From contig OX419760.1 in the NCBI GenBank assembly GCA_948567375.1, positions 63,670,911 through 63,734,910 on the forward strand: 64,000 bases of DNA, given 5' to 3'. Position 1 is the first letter of the stretch, and each line of letters starts with the position of its first letter. This document shows positions 1 through 11,424 of the stretch, one piece after another. The notes below the pieces were generated by a model. It saw only the letters and a program-made list of their open reading frames with translations. It did not search any database and was not told where the DNA came from. The DNA comes from Lunularia cruciata (lineage: Eukaryota; Streptophyta; Marchantiopsida; Lunulariales; Lunulariaceae). Made by a program: the position numbers and the translations under genes.

Positions 1-880
1 GGAAGGTCTATACACCATAAAGAGTCTTGTTAGACTTTGGTGTGCAGACCCTTATGTTGGGGAAGTCTATAGTTGTCGGTCTGGAGTTACGAAAGACCAA
101 TGTGGAGAGGTATCCATTTCAGATCCAGACATCTCTAGGTGGTGGTTCAACACAGTAAAACACACGTGGGGAGCTTGTTGTCCAGGCTCAGCCTGGTCAT
201 CCAACTGATAGCTTGGTGGTGAGAGCTCAGGCTATTGCAACAATAGTTGAGTCATATGATGTGCTAGTGGGGGGAGCAATGTTATACCCCATGGGTTTCA
301 GCATTGACTATTGGGAGGAGACAGCCTCTTATAGACCTGGTTGGCAGTCTGGTGAAGGACGGGTATGTCACCTACCACTACGCTTCAGTAGTGGCAGTCT
401 TGGCTCACTACAATCCGGGACCATGGCAGCATCAGTTTTAGCTTTCATTGGTGCAGTTACTTGGCATGGTGACTTGTTGGAGGGGAAGCCCATGTAGAGG
501 ATACTCCAATACCAGATGAGATCACTCGGCTTTGGAGTACGAGTGGGATTGTTCCATCTACCTTGCATGTTCCATTGTGGAGTTCCAAGGAGGCGTTGCA
601 ATAGCATGAACATCAATTGGTGCAGCATGCTTGGAGTGGTGGACGTACGTCTTCCACTCCTACGACAGTTCTAGAGGATACTTGGGAGCCAGATCTTGGA
701 CCCAAGCTTATTGGAGAAGAAAGACGGAGGGTTTAGAGGTTCTTGAGGAGTCACACGAGTTGTTTTGCCTTCAGTATGAAGGATTTGGGTGCTCTGAAGG
801 GACTTGGTATACGGATTGAGCTGACTAGTGATATACCAGTTTTCTGATGTCCTAATCGATATAGTGAGATGGAGAGGACA
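1..880 (+). pseudogene. Gypsy copy 1: aspartic protease remnant and protease-RT spacer
   Basis: The frame around positions 10-60 reads a retroviral-type protease active-site context, but the Asp-Ser/Thr-Gly triad is Asp-Phe-Gly (33-41) and a stop precedes it. The nested copy retains DSG at the matching place (44289-44297), so this copy carries a damaged active site. The rest (about 210-880) is the linker toward RT, open only in pieces. Around position 640 the sequence jumps directly from the linker to the pre-RT segment. The nested copy has about 1.4 kb of methyltransferase-coding sequence at that point. Confidence 0.75.
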
Positions 881-2190
881 TTGATTCAGAGCCGGAGTAG
901 TGATCTGGTTTGGTGGAGATTTCACATGGAGAGTATGCATCAGCACAATGATGCCAGCCAGGAAGGATATGCATGGCAACAACACAAATAGGCGGATGTG
1001 TGGAGATTACTGTCTTATCAACCGACAGACCAGGGCTGATTGGTATGTCATGCCTACACCAGAGGAGATTTTTGATACAATTGGGCATGCAAAGGTCTTC
1101 AGTACTTTGGATCTTTGAGCAGGATATCATCAGTTGCCGATCAGGGAGGAAAATAAATCCAAGACAACATTCTAGGCTATTGATCCTCACGGTAAGGATG
1201 TATTATATTAGTGGAGGTTCTTACCATTTGGGTTGAAGAATGCTCTAGCTGAGTTCCATAAGGGTCATGGATAGTATCCTAGCTGGATTGGATTTTGCTC
1301 GGTACTATATTGATGACATTTTGGTCTATAGCACTACTGTGGAGGAGCATGAGAGACAGTTGTTGGAGGTGTTTGAGAGGTTGAGATCTCATGGACTCAA
1401 ATTACATCCTGGGAAGTGTAGGTTCTTCCACGAGCAGGTTGAGTATTTGGGTCACACAATCTACCCCGGAGGACTTGGTGTTTAGCAGACCAAGGTGGAG
1501 GCTATTGCACATATTCCTCAGCCTACGGATGTGAGCAAAGTACGAGCATTCCTTGGGTTGGCAAACTTCTATCGCCGCTATGTTAGAGGATTTAGTTTCA
1601 TTGCCAAGGCCTTGACAAAGCTGACCAAGCTTACACAGGAGTGGTGTTGGGGAGATGAGAAGGAGAGAGCTTTTGTAGAGCTCAAGGAGAAGTTGACATA
1701 TGCTCCTATTTTGAGGAGACCAATCAGAGGACAACCATTTCAGGTTCATACTGATTGGAGTATGTTGGAGCTTGGAGTAGTGCTCACCCAGCATGATGAT
1801 GAGGGGAAGGAGTTTGTGGTGGCCTATGCTAGTCGCTCCAACAATTCAGCGGAGGCAAAGTATAGTTCATATGAGGGAGAGTACTTGGCAGCAGTTTGGG
1901 CAGTAGTACATTTCCGATGTTACCTATTTGGTAATCCCTTCACTATCATCATTGATCATCAACCATTGAAGTGGTTGATGGAGTCCAACAAGCTTTCAGG
2001 GAAGCTTGCACGATGGGCTCTGATTTTATAGGAGTATGATTTCACGGTTGTTCACAGACCTAGAGTGGTGAACCGTGATGCAGATGAGTTGAGTAGAAAC
2101 CCATGTCCCAGCCAGCAGGATCAGACCGGAGCACGTTGGCATGGTGAGATAGATGAGGAGATGGTGCCGAGTTGGCATGCATCTGCCTTT
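881..2190 (+). pseudogene. Gypsy copy 1: reverse transcriptase and RNase H
   Basis: RT palm and fingers run from about 884 to 1490. The catalytic box is YIDD, encoded at 1306-1317. Other family motifs visible include GYHQLPI, FLPFGLKNA and LGHTIYP. RNase H follows in the frame from 1495 to about 2100, with Asp in HTDWSM (1753-1755), SSYEGEYLAAVWA, DHQPLKWL and NRDADELSR, so the expected acidic residues are present. Stops interrupt the frame at several glutamine positions, for example after LDL (near 1117), after VLY (near 1209), after GGLGV (near 1483) and after ALIL (near 2029). In life this domain would copy element RNA into cDNA in the cytoplasmic particle. This copy cannot make an intact protein. 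Confidence 0.92.
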
Positions 2191-2304
2191 TTGTGTATAT
2201 TTTTTGAGGCTTTGGTGGTATCTCTCTCAGTGCATACAAGAGGAGTTATTGAGGTCACAGATCCAAAGAGTGAAGATATTAGTACAGTTCAATGAGACAT
2301 TCAT

Positions 2305-3590
2305 GATGATGTCTTAATGATGGACTATCTTCGCATTGGTGTTGTGCGTGGTACAGTTGGGGCCAAGGAGAGAGACCATGTTCTTCAACAAGCCAGACGG
2401 TTTAGATTGGAGAGCAAACACCTTTTGCGTGTACGAGAGGATGGTAGAGTGCGAGTAGTACCACTTCCAACACAGAGACCACAGTTGGTCCGTCATGCTC
2501 ATGAGGAGCTAGGACATTTTGGAGTAAAGCGTACATATAGCTTACTCCAGGGTCATTATTGGTGGCACGGTATGCAGACCAAGGTATAGCAGTTTGTTGC
2601 CAGATGTGTGGTTTGTGACCGAGTTAGAGCATCATTCAATGCTCCTAGACCAGTTCCACCCATTACCTATCATGGGATTGGATTACCGTTGGAGTTTGGA
2701 CTTCGCTGGACCTTTACCGCTGACTATGAGACATCATCGGTATGTTTTGGTGATGGTGGAGCACTTCTCCAAGTGGATTGAGTTGGTGGCACTTCTTGAC
2801 AAGTCTAGTGAAGGGACAGCTTACTCGATCTTGGATTGAGTTCTTAGTCATTTTGGTGCACCAGCTGAGGTTTTGACTGATCAAGGTATGGAGTTCTTGG
2901 GAGAGTTTCAGGTCTTGTGTGATAAGGCTTTGATTGATCATCATACTACATCCCGAGATCACCCTGAGGTAGATGGCTTAGCAGAGAGAGTGGTTTAGAT
3001 GGTGAAGAGAGGATTGCAAAAGTATGGTTTGTAGAGAGGCCACTTGGGAGATTGGGATCTCCAGTTACCTTGGTTGGCCATGGGCTATCAGTTCAGCCAG
3101 CAAGCCTCCTTAGCATCCTTCTCTCCATACTTTCTACTCTATGGACAAGATCCAAATTTACCTGCAGCCATTCATCGAGATGCTACTGTAGTTTTGGACT
3201 TGGATGACCCCGATGGATGGATGAGTGCATGTTCTCAGCGGGCAGAGATCTTTTGGAGATTGATGCCGATGGCCTTTGAGAACTTGGCGATTGCTCAGCA
3301 TAGAGATACTTTATGTTATGCTACCATTCGAGGAGGAGGTTATAGACCCTCAATCTATCGATTTCATCCATGCGACTATGTATATCTATAGCAGATAGCA
3401 CCGACAACACATGATGTTTCAACAGGCCGCACTATCTTGAGAGTGCGTGAGGTTTTGCCATCTGGAGTCCTTGTGTTAGAAGGACGTGATGGTGTTGTTT
3501 GGAAGGATCATGTGCGCAATTGTGCACCATGCCACCTCCCAAACATTGATGGTACTATGGACCCAAGCTTGGCACTTGTACGTGCAGGCT
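2305..3590 (+). pseudogene. Gypsy copy 1: integrase (H2C2 zinc finger and DDE core)
   Basis: The N-terminal H2C2 finger lies at about 2490-2620 (HAHEELGHFG, then YWWHGMQTKV and FVARCVVC). The DDE core follows with frameshifts. The first Asp is in LDFAGPL (about 2699), the second in LTDQGMEF (about 2876) and the Glu in GLAERVV (about 2980), so all three catalytic acids are still encoded, unlike in the nested copy. The segment SPYFLLYGQDPNLP and a trailing beta-rich region (GRTILRVREVLPSGVLVLEG, about 3425-3490) form the usual C-terminal part. No chromodomain is seen after it. Instead the frame leads into a PHD finger. Stops fall mostly at codons that are Gln in the other copy. Confidence 0.9.
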
Positions 3591-3595
3591 TGAGG

Positions 3596-3736
3596 TGTAT
3601 GTTATGTGGCTCTTCTGGTGGAGCTACTACTATGTTAGTGTGTGATAGTTGTTCAAGAGGATGGCATATGGCATGTATGACTCCTCCCCTCATGGTGGTT
3701 CCTTAGGGACAGTGGTTATGTCCTAGATGTACTTGA
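3596..3736 (+). pseudogene. Gypsy copy 1: C-terminal PHD finger of the polyprotein
   Basis: A complete C4HC3 PHD finger ends the polyprotein. Zinc ligands are Cys codons at 3596, 3605, 3641, 3650, His at 3665, and Cys at 3674, 3719 and 3728. The spacing is CX2C-X11-CX2C-X4-HX2C-X14-CX2C, with the diagnostic Trp two residues before the seventh ligand and the typical MLVCDSCSRGWH and PPL segments. A TGA follows one codon after the last Cys, and the same stop is present in the nested copy, so this is the true C-terminus. One TAG interrupts the finger (3704-3706) where the other copy has CAA. PHD fingers commonly read histone H3 tails, so a role in guiding integration or chromatin contact is inferred. 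It replaces the chromodomain found in many plant Gypsy elements. Confidence 0.9.
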
Positions 3737-3905
3737 CCTATAGCTAGTTCATTCTTTATATGGTATAGATTGCAGACAAGCAACTAACAATGGGGCTCCA
3801 TAGCACCCGGCCTCCTGCTCTTTGCTCATCATAGGGTATACCGTATACTTAGAGTAGATGGCTATCTGGAGTTAGAGGGACCAAACCGCCAGCTAGGGGG
3901 GCAAT

Positions 3906-4545
3906 TGTGGCACTTTAGAGTCTATGTATGACTTATGTGTGAGTTGTGCTTCTATTGTGTATGATGTTCACAGCAATGTATGTTGTGTAGCGATGTATAT
4001 ACGCACAACAGCTATCACGCCATTTGTAGTTTCGCATCTAGATGCTCGGACATTGGAGTTCTAGTGATAGTAGTTAAAGGCATTTTGGCCATTACTCATA
4101 GACTACTTTCCGACGTTCAGATTCAGGTTTAGTGACTTCATGGTGGGGCCCACCATCCGCACCGTCGGGTGTGCCGTCAGCGGGACCGTTGGGAGGAGAC
4201 CTAGGTTGAAATCAGGAGTATACCCTGGGAGTGCAGCTCCAGAGATCTCACTTCTTTGATGTTGACCCTTCGAGTTCTTGGCTAGAGTGGACAGAAAGCC
4301 GGCGAGCGTCACCTGGAGTCTCTATGCTAGAGTGGGTGTGGCTTGACTATAATCAATGCCCTATTGTTGGCAAGTTGTTGAGGATCAGATCAAGTATTGA
4401 TCTGAGTTTGATTGATTCAAGTAGTAAGTGATCTGATTATTGTGGCACTTTAGAGTCTATGTATGACTTATGTGTGAGGTGTGCTTCTATTGTGAATGAT
4501 GCTAACAACGATGTATGTTGTGTAGCGATGTATATACGCACAACA
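3906..4545 (+). repeat. Gypsy copy 1: 3' LTR region with 105-bp terminal duplication
   Basis: The LTR region follows a G-rich run (about 3893-3905). It has a U-M-U layout: a 105-bp unit beginning TGTGGCACTTTA (3906-4010), a middle part of about 430 bp (4013-4440), then a second copy of the same unit (4441-4545) ending GCACAACA. The nested copy has the same arrangement at 38504-39164, while its 5' LTR (47804-48246) consists of the middle part only. The unit may be a duplicated LTR end carried by the family. Confidence 0.8.
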
Positions 4546-5390
4546 AACTTCTCATGTATGGTGTTTCATAAAGGTAATACTTTTTCTCTCTAATCTTGAA
4601 TATATCAAGAAAATTAATAGATGCTCTCTTGTATTTATTAGGGTTTTGCAAAATCTTATAATTATTCCATTCTTGTTGTAACATTTTATCAACAAAGTTT
4701 ACTTTTAGTAAGAGAGGTCTATTTTTATAGGAATATATATAATGCAATCTAAATATATTAAAAGTAGTGAAATATTAATTTAAATGAATTTGATCAACAT
4801 CACAAAAACATTAGGTAATATTATTATCCTTGGGATGTTGTAATGGGATATAGATCTCATTATTGATACCAGTTTTAATCTTATGGGAAATATTAATAAA
4901 TTGGTTAGTCTAAATAGATCTTAGTAGCTTTTCTTTGATTCTAAGATATAGAAGTCTTCATGTTCTATGATTTAAAAGAAATTGATAAGGTCTACATATA
5001 TTCATATTATTTTTATGTTTCTTTTCTTCTTTAATAGCTCACTTTCATGTAATTTATCTTCTTCATATCCATGTTGTTCTATCAGTTCTGATTTCTTGAT
5101 CTCTTCATAGATTGACATGAGGAGAAGTAATTTATCTCCAAATCCATTTACTTATGCTTTCAAAGAAAAACTCATATGATTATATTTTTTCTTTTCTTAT
5201 AGATGGAGTGTCATTTTGAACCTCCAATAAAGAAAAAATTTGGCTTCAAATTTTATATATCTTACAATGAGCTAATATGAGAAGCATGTAAAATAACCAT
5301 GTGATCATGGAAAATAGTTTATAGACATCAAAATGTCTTTTGTAAATTGTAAATTTTAAATATCAATAAATTGTTCAATGTAAGTCAACT

Positions 5391-5751
5391 ATATCAAACT
5401 CCACAGCTACTCCATTTCTACCAAGCTAGACATTTCATTTCAATGAATAATATAAAAAATTATTCATTGTGAAGAAATTAGTAATTTATTGAAAGTAAGT
5501 ACTACAATGTCTATCCAACATTGAATGTAAGTAGTATAACTAATATCAAACTCCAGCTGTATTCCATTTTTCAAAAGCTAGACATAACATGATATATTAT
5601 TCAAGAAGCAGAACTAATATCAAACTCCATTGTATTCCAATTTTTGAAAGCTAGACATAACATGATATATTATTCATTGTCAAGAAGCCTTATTGAACGT
5701 ATGTAATGCCTATCCAACTCCATCACTCTTCTATTTCCCCCAAGCTAGACA
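5391..5751. repeat. Degenerate tandem repeat, about four units
   Basis: A unit starting ATATCAAACTCC and ending around AAGCTAGACAT recurs at 5391, 5543 and 5617, with a further diverged unit ending near 5751. The two central units are about 74 bp apart and nearly identical over 60 bp. Confidence 0.7.
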
Positions 5752-8700
5752 AAACATACCAAAGTAGTACCACAGCCTACATAAGTAAGTCTATGTCATA
5801 AAAATGCTATGCTCTACTTTTGCTATCATTTTTAAGGTAGGTCCAACTACTCTAATATGTAAAGATTAAATTCAAGAATAAATAGTTCCATCCCAAGTAG
5901 AAGTAGAATTTTGTGGATGTTATTATATTGATACCTTGATTTGAAGAAACTTTTAACTCTAATCTTGTATATTAAGTCTAAAGTATGCATGTGATCAATT
6001 ACTACCATGATAATAGTCTAATATTTAGTACATTACACATATTATGTTGAGTTTGGAAGTAATGTACTCAAAATAGAAATTAAAATCATACCTGAAAAAT
6101 CTAGAATCTATTGAAAATTAACTTTTAAATTAGAAATAAATATTGTATCTAGATTTCTAAAAAAAATATTTTGATACAAGCTAGAAATAGAAACTTGAAC
6201 TATGTATGAAAATACTAAAAAGGTCATTTCTAATTTAAAAGCAAAGAATTTCATCTAGATTTCCATAAATATAATTATAAAAGACAATCGATAATAGTAT
6301 CCATGCAAAACTTCAAGTAATGTTATAATCAAATAACATTTGTACAAACCTAAACAAATTCAATTTTGACCTTAAAGCTCTCTAAACATAGCACAGTATG
6401 AATCATCATCCATCCATTTTACACTCCTCAAAAGTTTCTTGAGGTTTAGGACTATCATTTTGAGAAACTTACTTCCTTTGATTAAGTTTGCTAGTATGTA
6501 GCTACAAAGGTAGTACCTTCTCTCTTAAAAGTGAACAATTATAATTGATGACTTAGTAAATCTGTTATTTGTTGTTTATTTGTAAGTAATCTCTTATTTG
6601 TTGTTTATACGTAATGGAAGCCTGGTAGCATTTAGGATTTATTTCTTGAACTTCCTTATATTGCCTCCTTCAACTACTTCAGAAAGTTGCAATAAAAAAC
6701 CTTGCAAACTAAGCATCTTCAACTTTAAATATATAGCAAAACTCTTTCTGAAACTATATTGATACCATTATTTTATAATCTAGAATTGCATCTCAATTGG
6801 ATCAATTTTCTACAACTATACAAATAAACGTGCCAAATATGAATTTGAAATAAATGTACCAAATGTGATTAATATGATAGCTATATTTTAATAATCTTGC
6901 ACTCATATAAAGACAAGGCCCAATAATACAAAAGCTTTTGCATTTGTGTGAGAAATCAATATGTGAGCATTAAACCTCGATAATTTATCACGCATCACGA
7001 GACATTAATACCAAGAATTTAGAAACTGACTGACTTTCACATAAATAAGATAGATGTTGGGTACCCATAGATTTATGGTTGCATAGAATACTTAATTCTA
7101 CTAATGATTATTAAATATTTTTTATTTTACCTTATATTATATAAATATTAAAAAAATCAGTAAAATATGAATTTATAATCATGATTATTGAAGCATAAAT
7201 GATCATTTTTTTCAAATCTAGCCAAAATAAGAGAAAGTAGCAAGGAGCAATTAAACACTTGTAAGATAATTTAGAATCACTCTATTTCCAATCTTCAATC
7301 TTGAATACTGCTAAGTTAAAGAAAATTTATATATCTCTATATTACTCTATAATAAGAATTTGAATAATAGAGAAAAATTCTGAAATTTGAATTATAGAAC
7401 TTCCCTTACCAAATTTGATATTTCTCTCTATTTTTATGTTTTATAGAAGTTTTATCATTTTATTTATTATTTTCTGCTTGATTCTTTGTATTTATCAATC
7501 TATATCACAAGTAAATCTACTTATTTCTTGCTTTAATAGTTCAAAACTACACACTTCAAAGCAAAGGATCAAGATACTTCTTGACCTTATGCAAGAGACT
7601 TTGTAGCAAAGCTACTTCCACAAAAACTATCCTGAAAGGTTTCTCTTGTTTATGAAAAGTTTTTATGATAATCTATTTCTTTGGAACTTCCATTTGAAAA
7701 TGACTTTGATGTTCTAAATAGGTTTCATTGCAAAGTGCATGATCTTGAGATGGATAAAATGAGAAAAAATGCACAATTCAAACTTAATCTTATTTTACGT
7801 GAGATCAAAAAAAAATTTGTGCACTAAAAATCCATCTCGATTGGCAACGGAATTTGAACGGGGAGGTCTTTATCCAAGAATAGTATCAAATTGAACTTCT
7901 AATTGCTATTTTTATCATCTTTAGTTGCTTATGCTTTGTATGGATCTAATTATTATACATGCATAACGTGCCTATAATGCTCAATATGCACTTAGGTAGA
8001 GAGACTTCTGCATACTTAATATAATGCACATAAGTATATTTTATAGATATAGAGCTCATATATTTATATACTATAATATATGAGTATGACACTAAATTAA
8101 TTTAGTATTTTATGCATATAATATAGTACAGATAGTTGAAAATATATTTGTAACTCATAAGCATTGTACATAGAAGTCAAAGAAGAAAGTGAAGATGAGG
8201 AGGAAAAGTTGCTTATAATTCCCTCGTAGGTAGTAAGATAAATTAAATTAAAGATTAATAATAGAGAGTGTTATGTAAAGGAAGAATGCATATGTGTACA
8301 AAACCCTTTACATGAATTTCTTGTTATAGTATCATATTTTTTCCTCTATTTAAAATTTTATTTATTAGATTGCATATATAATTTATTGGGAGTTCTTTTA
8401 ATTAAGAAATTTTAACAAGAATCTTACCTTTGAGAAGTATCAATGATTTAATGTTGATAAAACTTTTACACTATTTCTAAACTAAAAGTAGAATCTGAAT
8501 ATTATTATTAAATTAAATTTGAAATTTTTACTTGGTCTATGATGTTTGATATAATAATCTTTTTATTTATTTGCACCATGAGCAGAGAGATTTATACCAA
8601 TGTACAATGGCAACCATTGACTAATGTTGGAAGATAACTTCCTCAAGAATAGTGACAAAAGGTAACCTAAGGAGATACTCAAAATATTTTTTAGATGTCT

Positions 8701-9382
8701 CTCCACTTGTAAGATTAGCCTTAATTTCATATTTACAAGCAAATAATAACTTAAAAGCACTTATGACAAAGAGCTCTCACTTTTTTTTAATTAATTAATT
8801 AATTTATTAAGAATGGATTGTTCATTTAGCATAAGGCACTAACTTAGTCCTTAGGAAACCAACTCGATCATGATAGGATTGAACTTCTAAAACAGTTCTT
8901 AGACTTAGAGTGTGAGTAGATGATTATTCTTCCCAAAGTATGAATAAAATCACATTTTGGACACTTCTAACCATTGGATCTAGTACTTTTTTAAGGTTGC
9001 TACATTAGCCTAAGGTTTTGAGCTTTTATTGTTGTGTCTTAATTTTTTCTTCCCACCAACAAGATATATGTGAAGTTTGTTGGTTGGAATTTCAAATAAC
9101 AGTCTTTTTATGAAATCTAATTTTCCTTTAAATAACCTGTAGTTTTATATAAAGAATTTCATATTATTTTAATTTGGACAAGTCTAATCCAAGACCAACA
9201 CAAACATTGGGAATCCAATCATTTAAATTTTATATTTAAAATTTTATAGCAATTTGGTAAAATATTTTAGTTTAATCCTAGTATACAAAAGGGATAGCAA
9301 GAAAAAGATGAACCTAAAGTATCATATAAGAACATACACAACATATATATTAAAAAATTGCATTTTGATTATAATTTTTACA

Positions 9383-9408
9383 TAGAATGGTAATGCATTA
9401 CCATTCTA
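9383..9408. repeat. Perfect 26-bp palindrome
   Basis: TAGAATGGTAATG is followed at once by its reverse complement, with no spacer, inside AT-rich intergenic DNA. Confidence 0.85.
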
Positions 9409-11424
9409 CTACTTTGAAATAATATGAATAATAATATTTTTCATGTTATATAAGTTGTAATATGGAAGGATTTACAATATAATTACTCTTGAGATGCTTT
9501 TAGTGTACTCCAAAATACATACTAAAACTTTTTATTTGATTATGAGCCTTGTATCATATTCAAGAGGAATATTCAGGCACAATTTGAGCTTAGAATACAA
9601 ATGTGTTTAACAGATAAAATTATACTCAAGAATCATTTTAGACCACTTGAATCTTGAATCCTAGAATTGATATCTGATACAAAGAAAAGAAGTTAATTAA
9701 GCAAAGAAATTTCTCATCTGGGCAGGACTCTGATTTAAACAATGATGGTCTAACATAAAAGAGTTTTCATATAAAAGTGTATAATCTTGAATTGATGTAT
9801 TTTCAATCTAACTCTTGGATATAAAGAACTATTCATAGGTAAATGACAAACCATAAAAGAGTTTGTGGAAAAATGTATATAAACTTGAATTAATGTTTCC
9901 CTCAATCTAACCCTTAGATAGAAGTGTCTTTACATGTAAAAGACAAGTGACACCTCTTAATTTCTCTTTGTACTTTTACAAATCAAGAAAAGTGTGACCA
10001 CATAGAAAGCACAAAGGATGGGAAGACCCCATCAAGCTGTACAAGGGTGAGATAAAATAGGTAAAATCGTGCTAAGCCCCAATAGAGTTGATATGAGAAA
10101 TTTTCCCTACTGCACCTAAGATATCCGAGCTATGCAAATCATAAAACCTACAAACAACTAGAGCATTCGAAGAAGCATCACCTAGTGTGATTGCTCTCCT
10201 ATGGATTGCACCAACCACTAACCTTCGTAGAGTGATGAACACACACTATCTAAAATATGCTACAAAGTATGAGAGTGAGAGTGGTACCTCTTGGCGCCTA
10301 ACATTATAAGCTCTCATTCACTCCTTGACAAATGTGTCAAACGCCATGTCTATCACTCCATATAACTCCAAGGCTAGAGGAAAAAAGAGGTGACATTGCT
10401 ACATACCCATATACTTGGAGACCTTGCAAGCTGCCATTGCACTCACTGCCCACCCAAGGGGATGGGTAATCACTCCCTCCAAAACTATATCACACATAGG
10501 GTTCGTAACCATGACATCCGCTACTATCACTTGATTATCTTAGACCAAGTATAAGTTTGCCCTAATATGTGTTGTCTGCAAAGCATACAAATGCTCCCTC
10601 CAAGCCAAGTATCCACTCTCTTGTGCCATAGCAAATAATATGTCCCTAATAGCATCATGGGTAGCTATCCAATGTCTTTGAAAAGGACATTGTGTCATAT
10701 GGACCATTGTTGTATCTAGTGTAGAACCACACTTACAAGTTAGTAATGAAGTGAAGATGGGTGGACCAAACCTAGGTGAAACCTCATTGTTGTAGAGAAA
10801 GTAGCTCGTGTGAGTTGGAATGCCCTAATGCATGGTTGAGCTAGGATCCAAGGGCTTGCACCCTTGTCAAAGCAAGAGCAAAGACATGCTCTAATAGCAT
10901 GAGGAATGGATTAGTCAACTAAGAGAGAATGTAGTGTATGCTGACACTATTGCTCTATCAAGGAAGACTATTAACCTCTAGTCCAATCTAATAATAGTGG
11001 AGCAAAAGATGAAAGGTCCTTGCATGCCTGTGGGGATAGACTATCTCTTGTCTGTCACAATAACCTTTGGAGAGAAAAGGATCCTTCCTCCACCTCTATT
11101 ACATAAGTCTTCAAAATCAGCCTATCAACAACCATCAAATAAGAGGAAAGTAGGAGTGACAAGAGAGCCCAACTATCCAAAAATGCTTTAGGTGTTGACT
11201 CCTCCATAAATAGCAAGCCAACCCTTCCACACAAGATTGGTAGAGATATTTGTCTACATACCAAATCCTTTGTCACACACTAAAATATCATTGGTCCAAT
11301 AATATCACCAAAGACTCCCATAATCCTCCTATCAAAGGCTCTCACACATGATAAGAAGGTCAAGGAGAGGGGAATTGTGCAAAGGAGGTAAGTCTCTTGA
11401 TGAGCAATGCTAGAGGAGAGTATA

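Larger units (their letters stand above)
1..4545 (+). mobile_element. Ty3/Gypsy retrotransposon copy 1 (5' end outside window), PHD-finger family
   Basis: Decayed LTR retrotransposon entering from the left edge. Going right it shows a protease remnant, a spacer, reverse transcriptase, RNase H, integrase and a PHD finger, then a polypurine-like run before position 3906 and the 3' LTR region. The order RT-RNase H-integrase is the Ty3/Gypsy order. It is clearly related to the minus-strand element at 38504-48246 along its whole length, including the LTR, but lacks the methyltransferase module that the other copy carries between protease and RT. Many in-frame stops and several frameshifts make it non-functional. 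No 5' LTR, gag or target duplication can be judged because the left end is outside the window. Confidence 0.93.
4546..10008. other. AT-rich intergenic stretch without recognisable genes
   Basis: Very AT-rich sequence with no convincing coding region. Open frames of 60-70 codons occur on both strands but have no domain or splice context. It contains a degenerate tandem repeat (5391-5751), a run of TTAATTAA-type repeats near 8790 and a perfect 26-bp palindrome (9383-9408), listed separately. Confidence 0.7.

Noticed and set aside
1100-3720. TAG recoding or programmed readthrough in the Gypsy Pol
   Set aside because: The second copy encodes glutamine (CAG or CAA) at most of the stop positions, so mutation explains them better than recoding.
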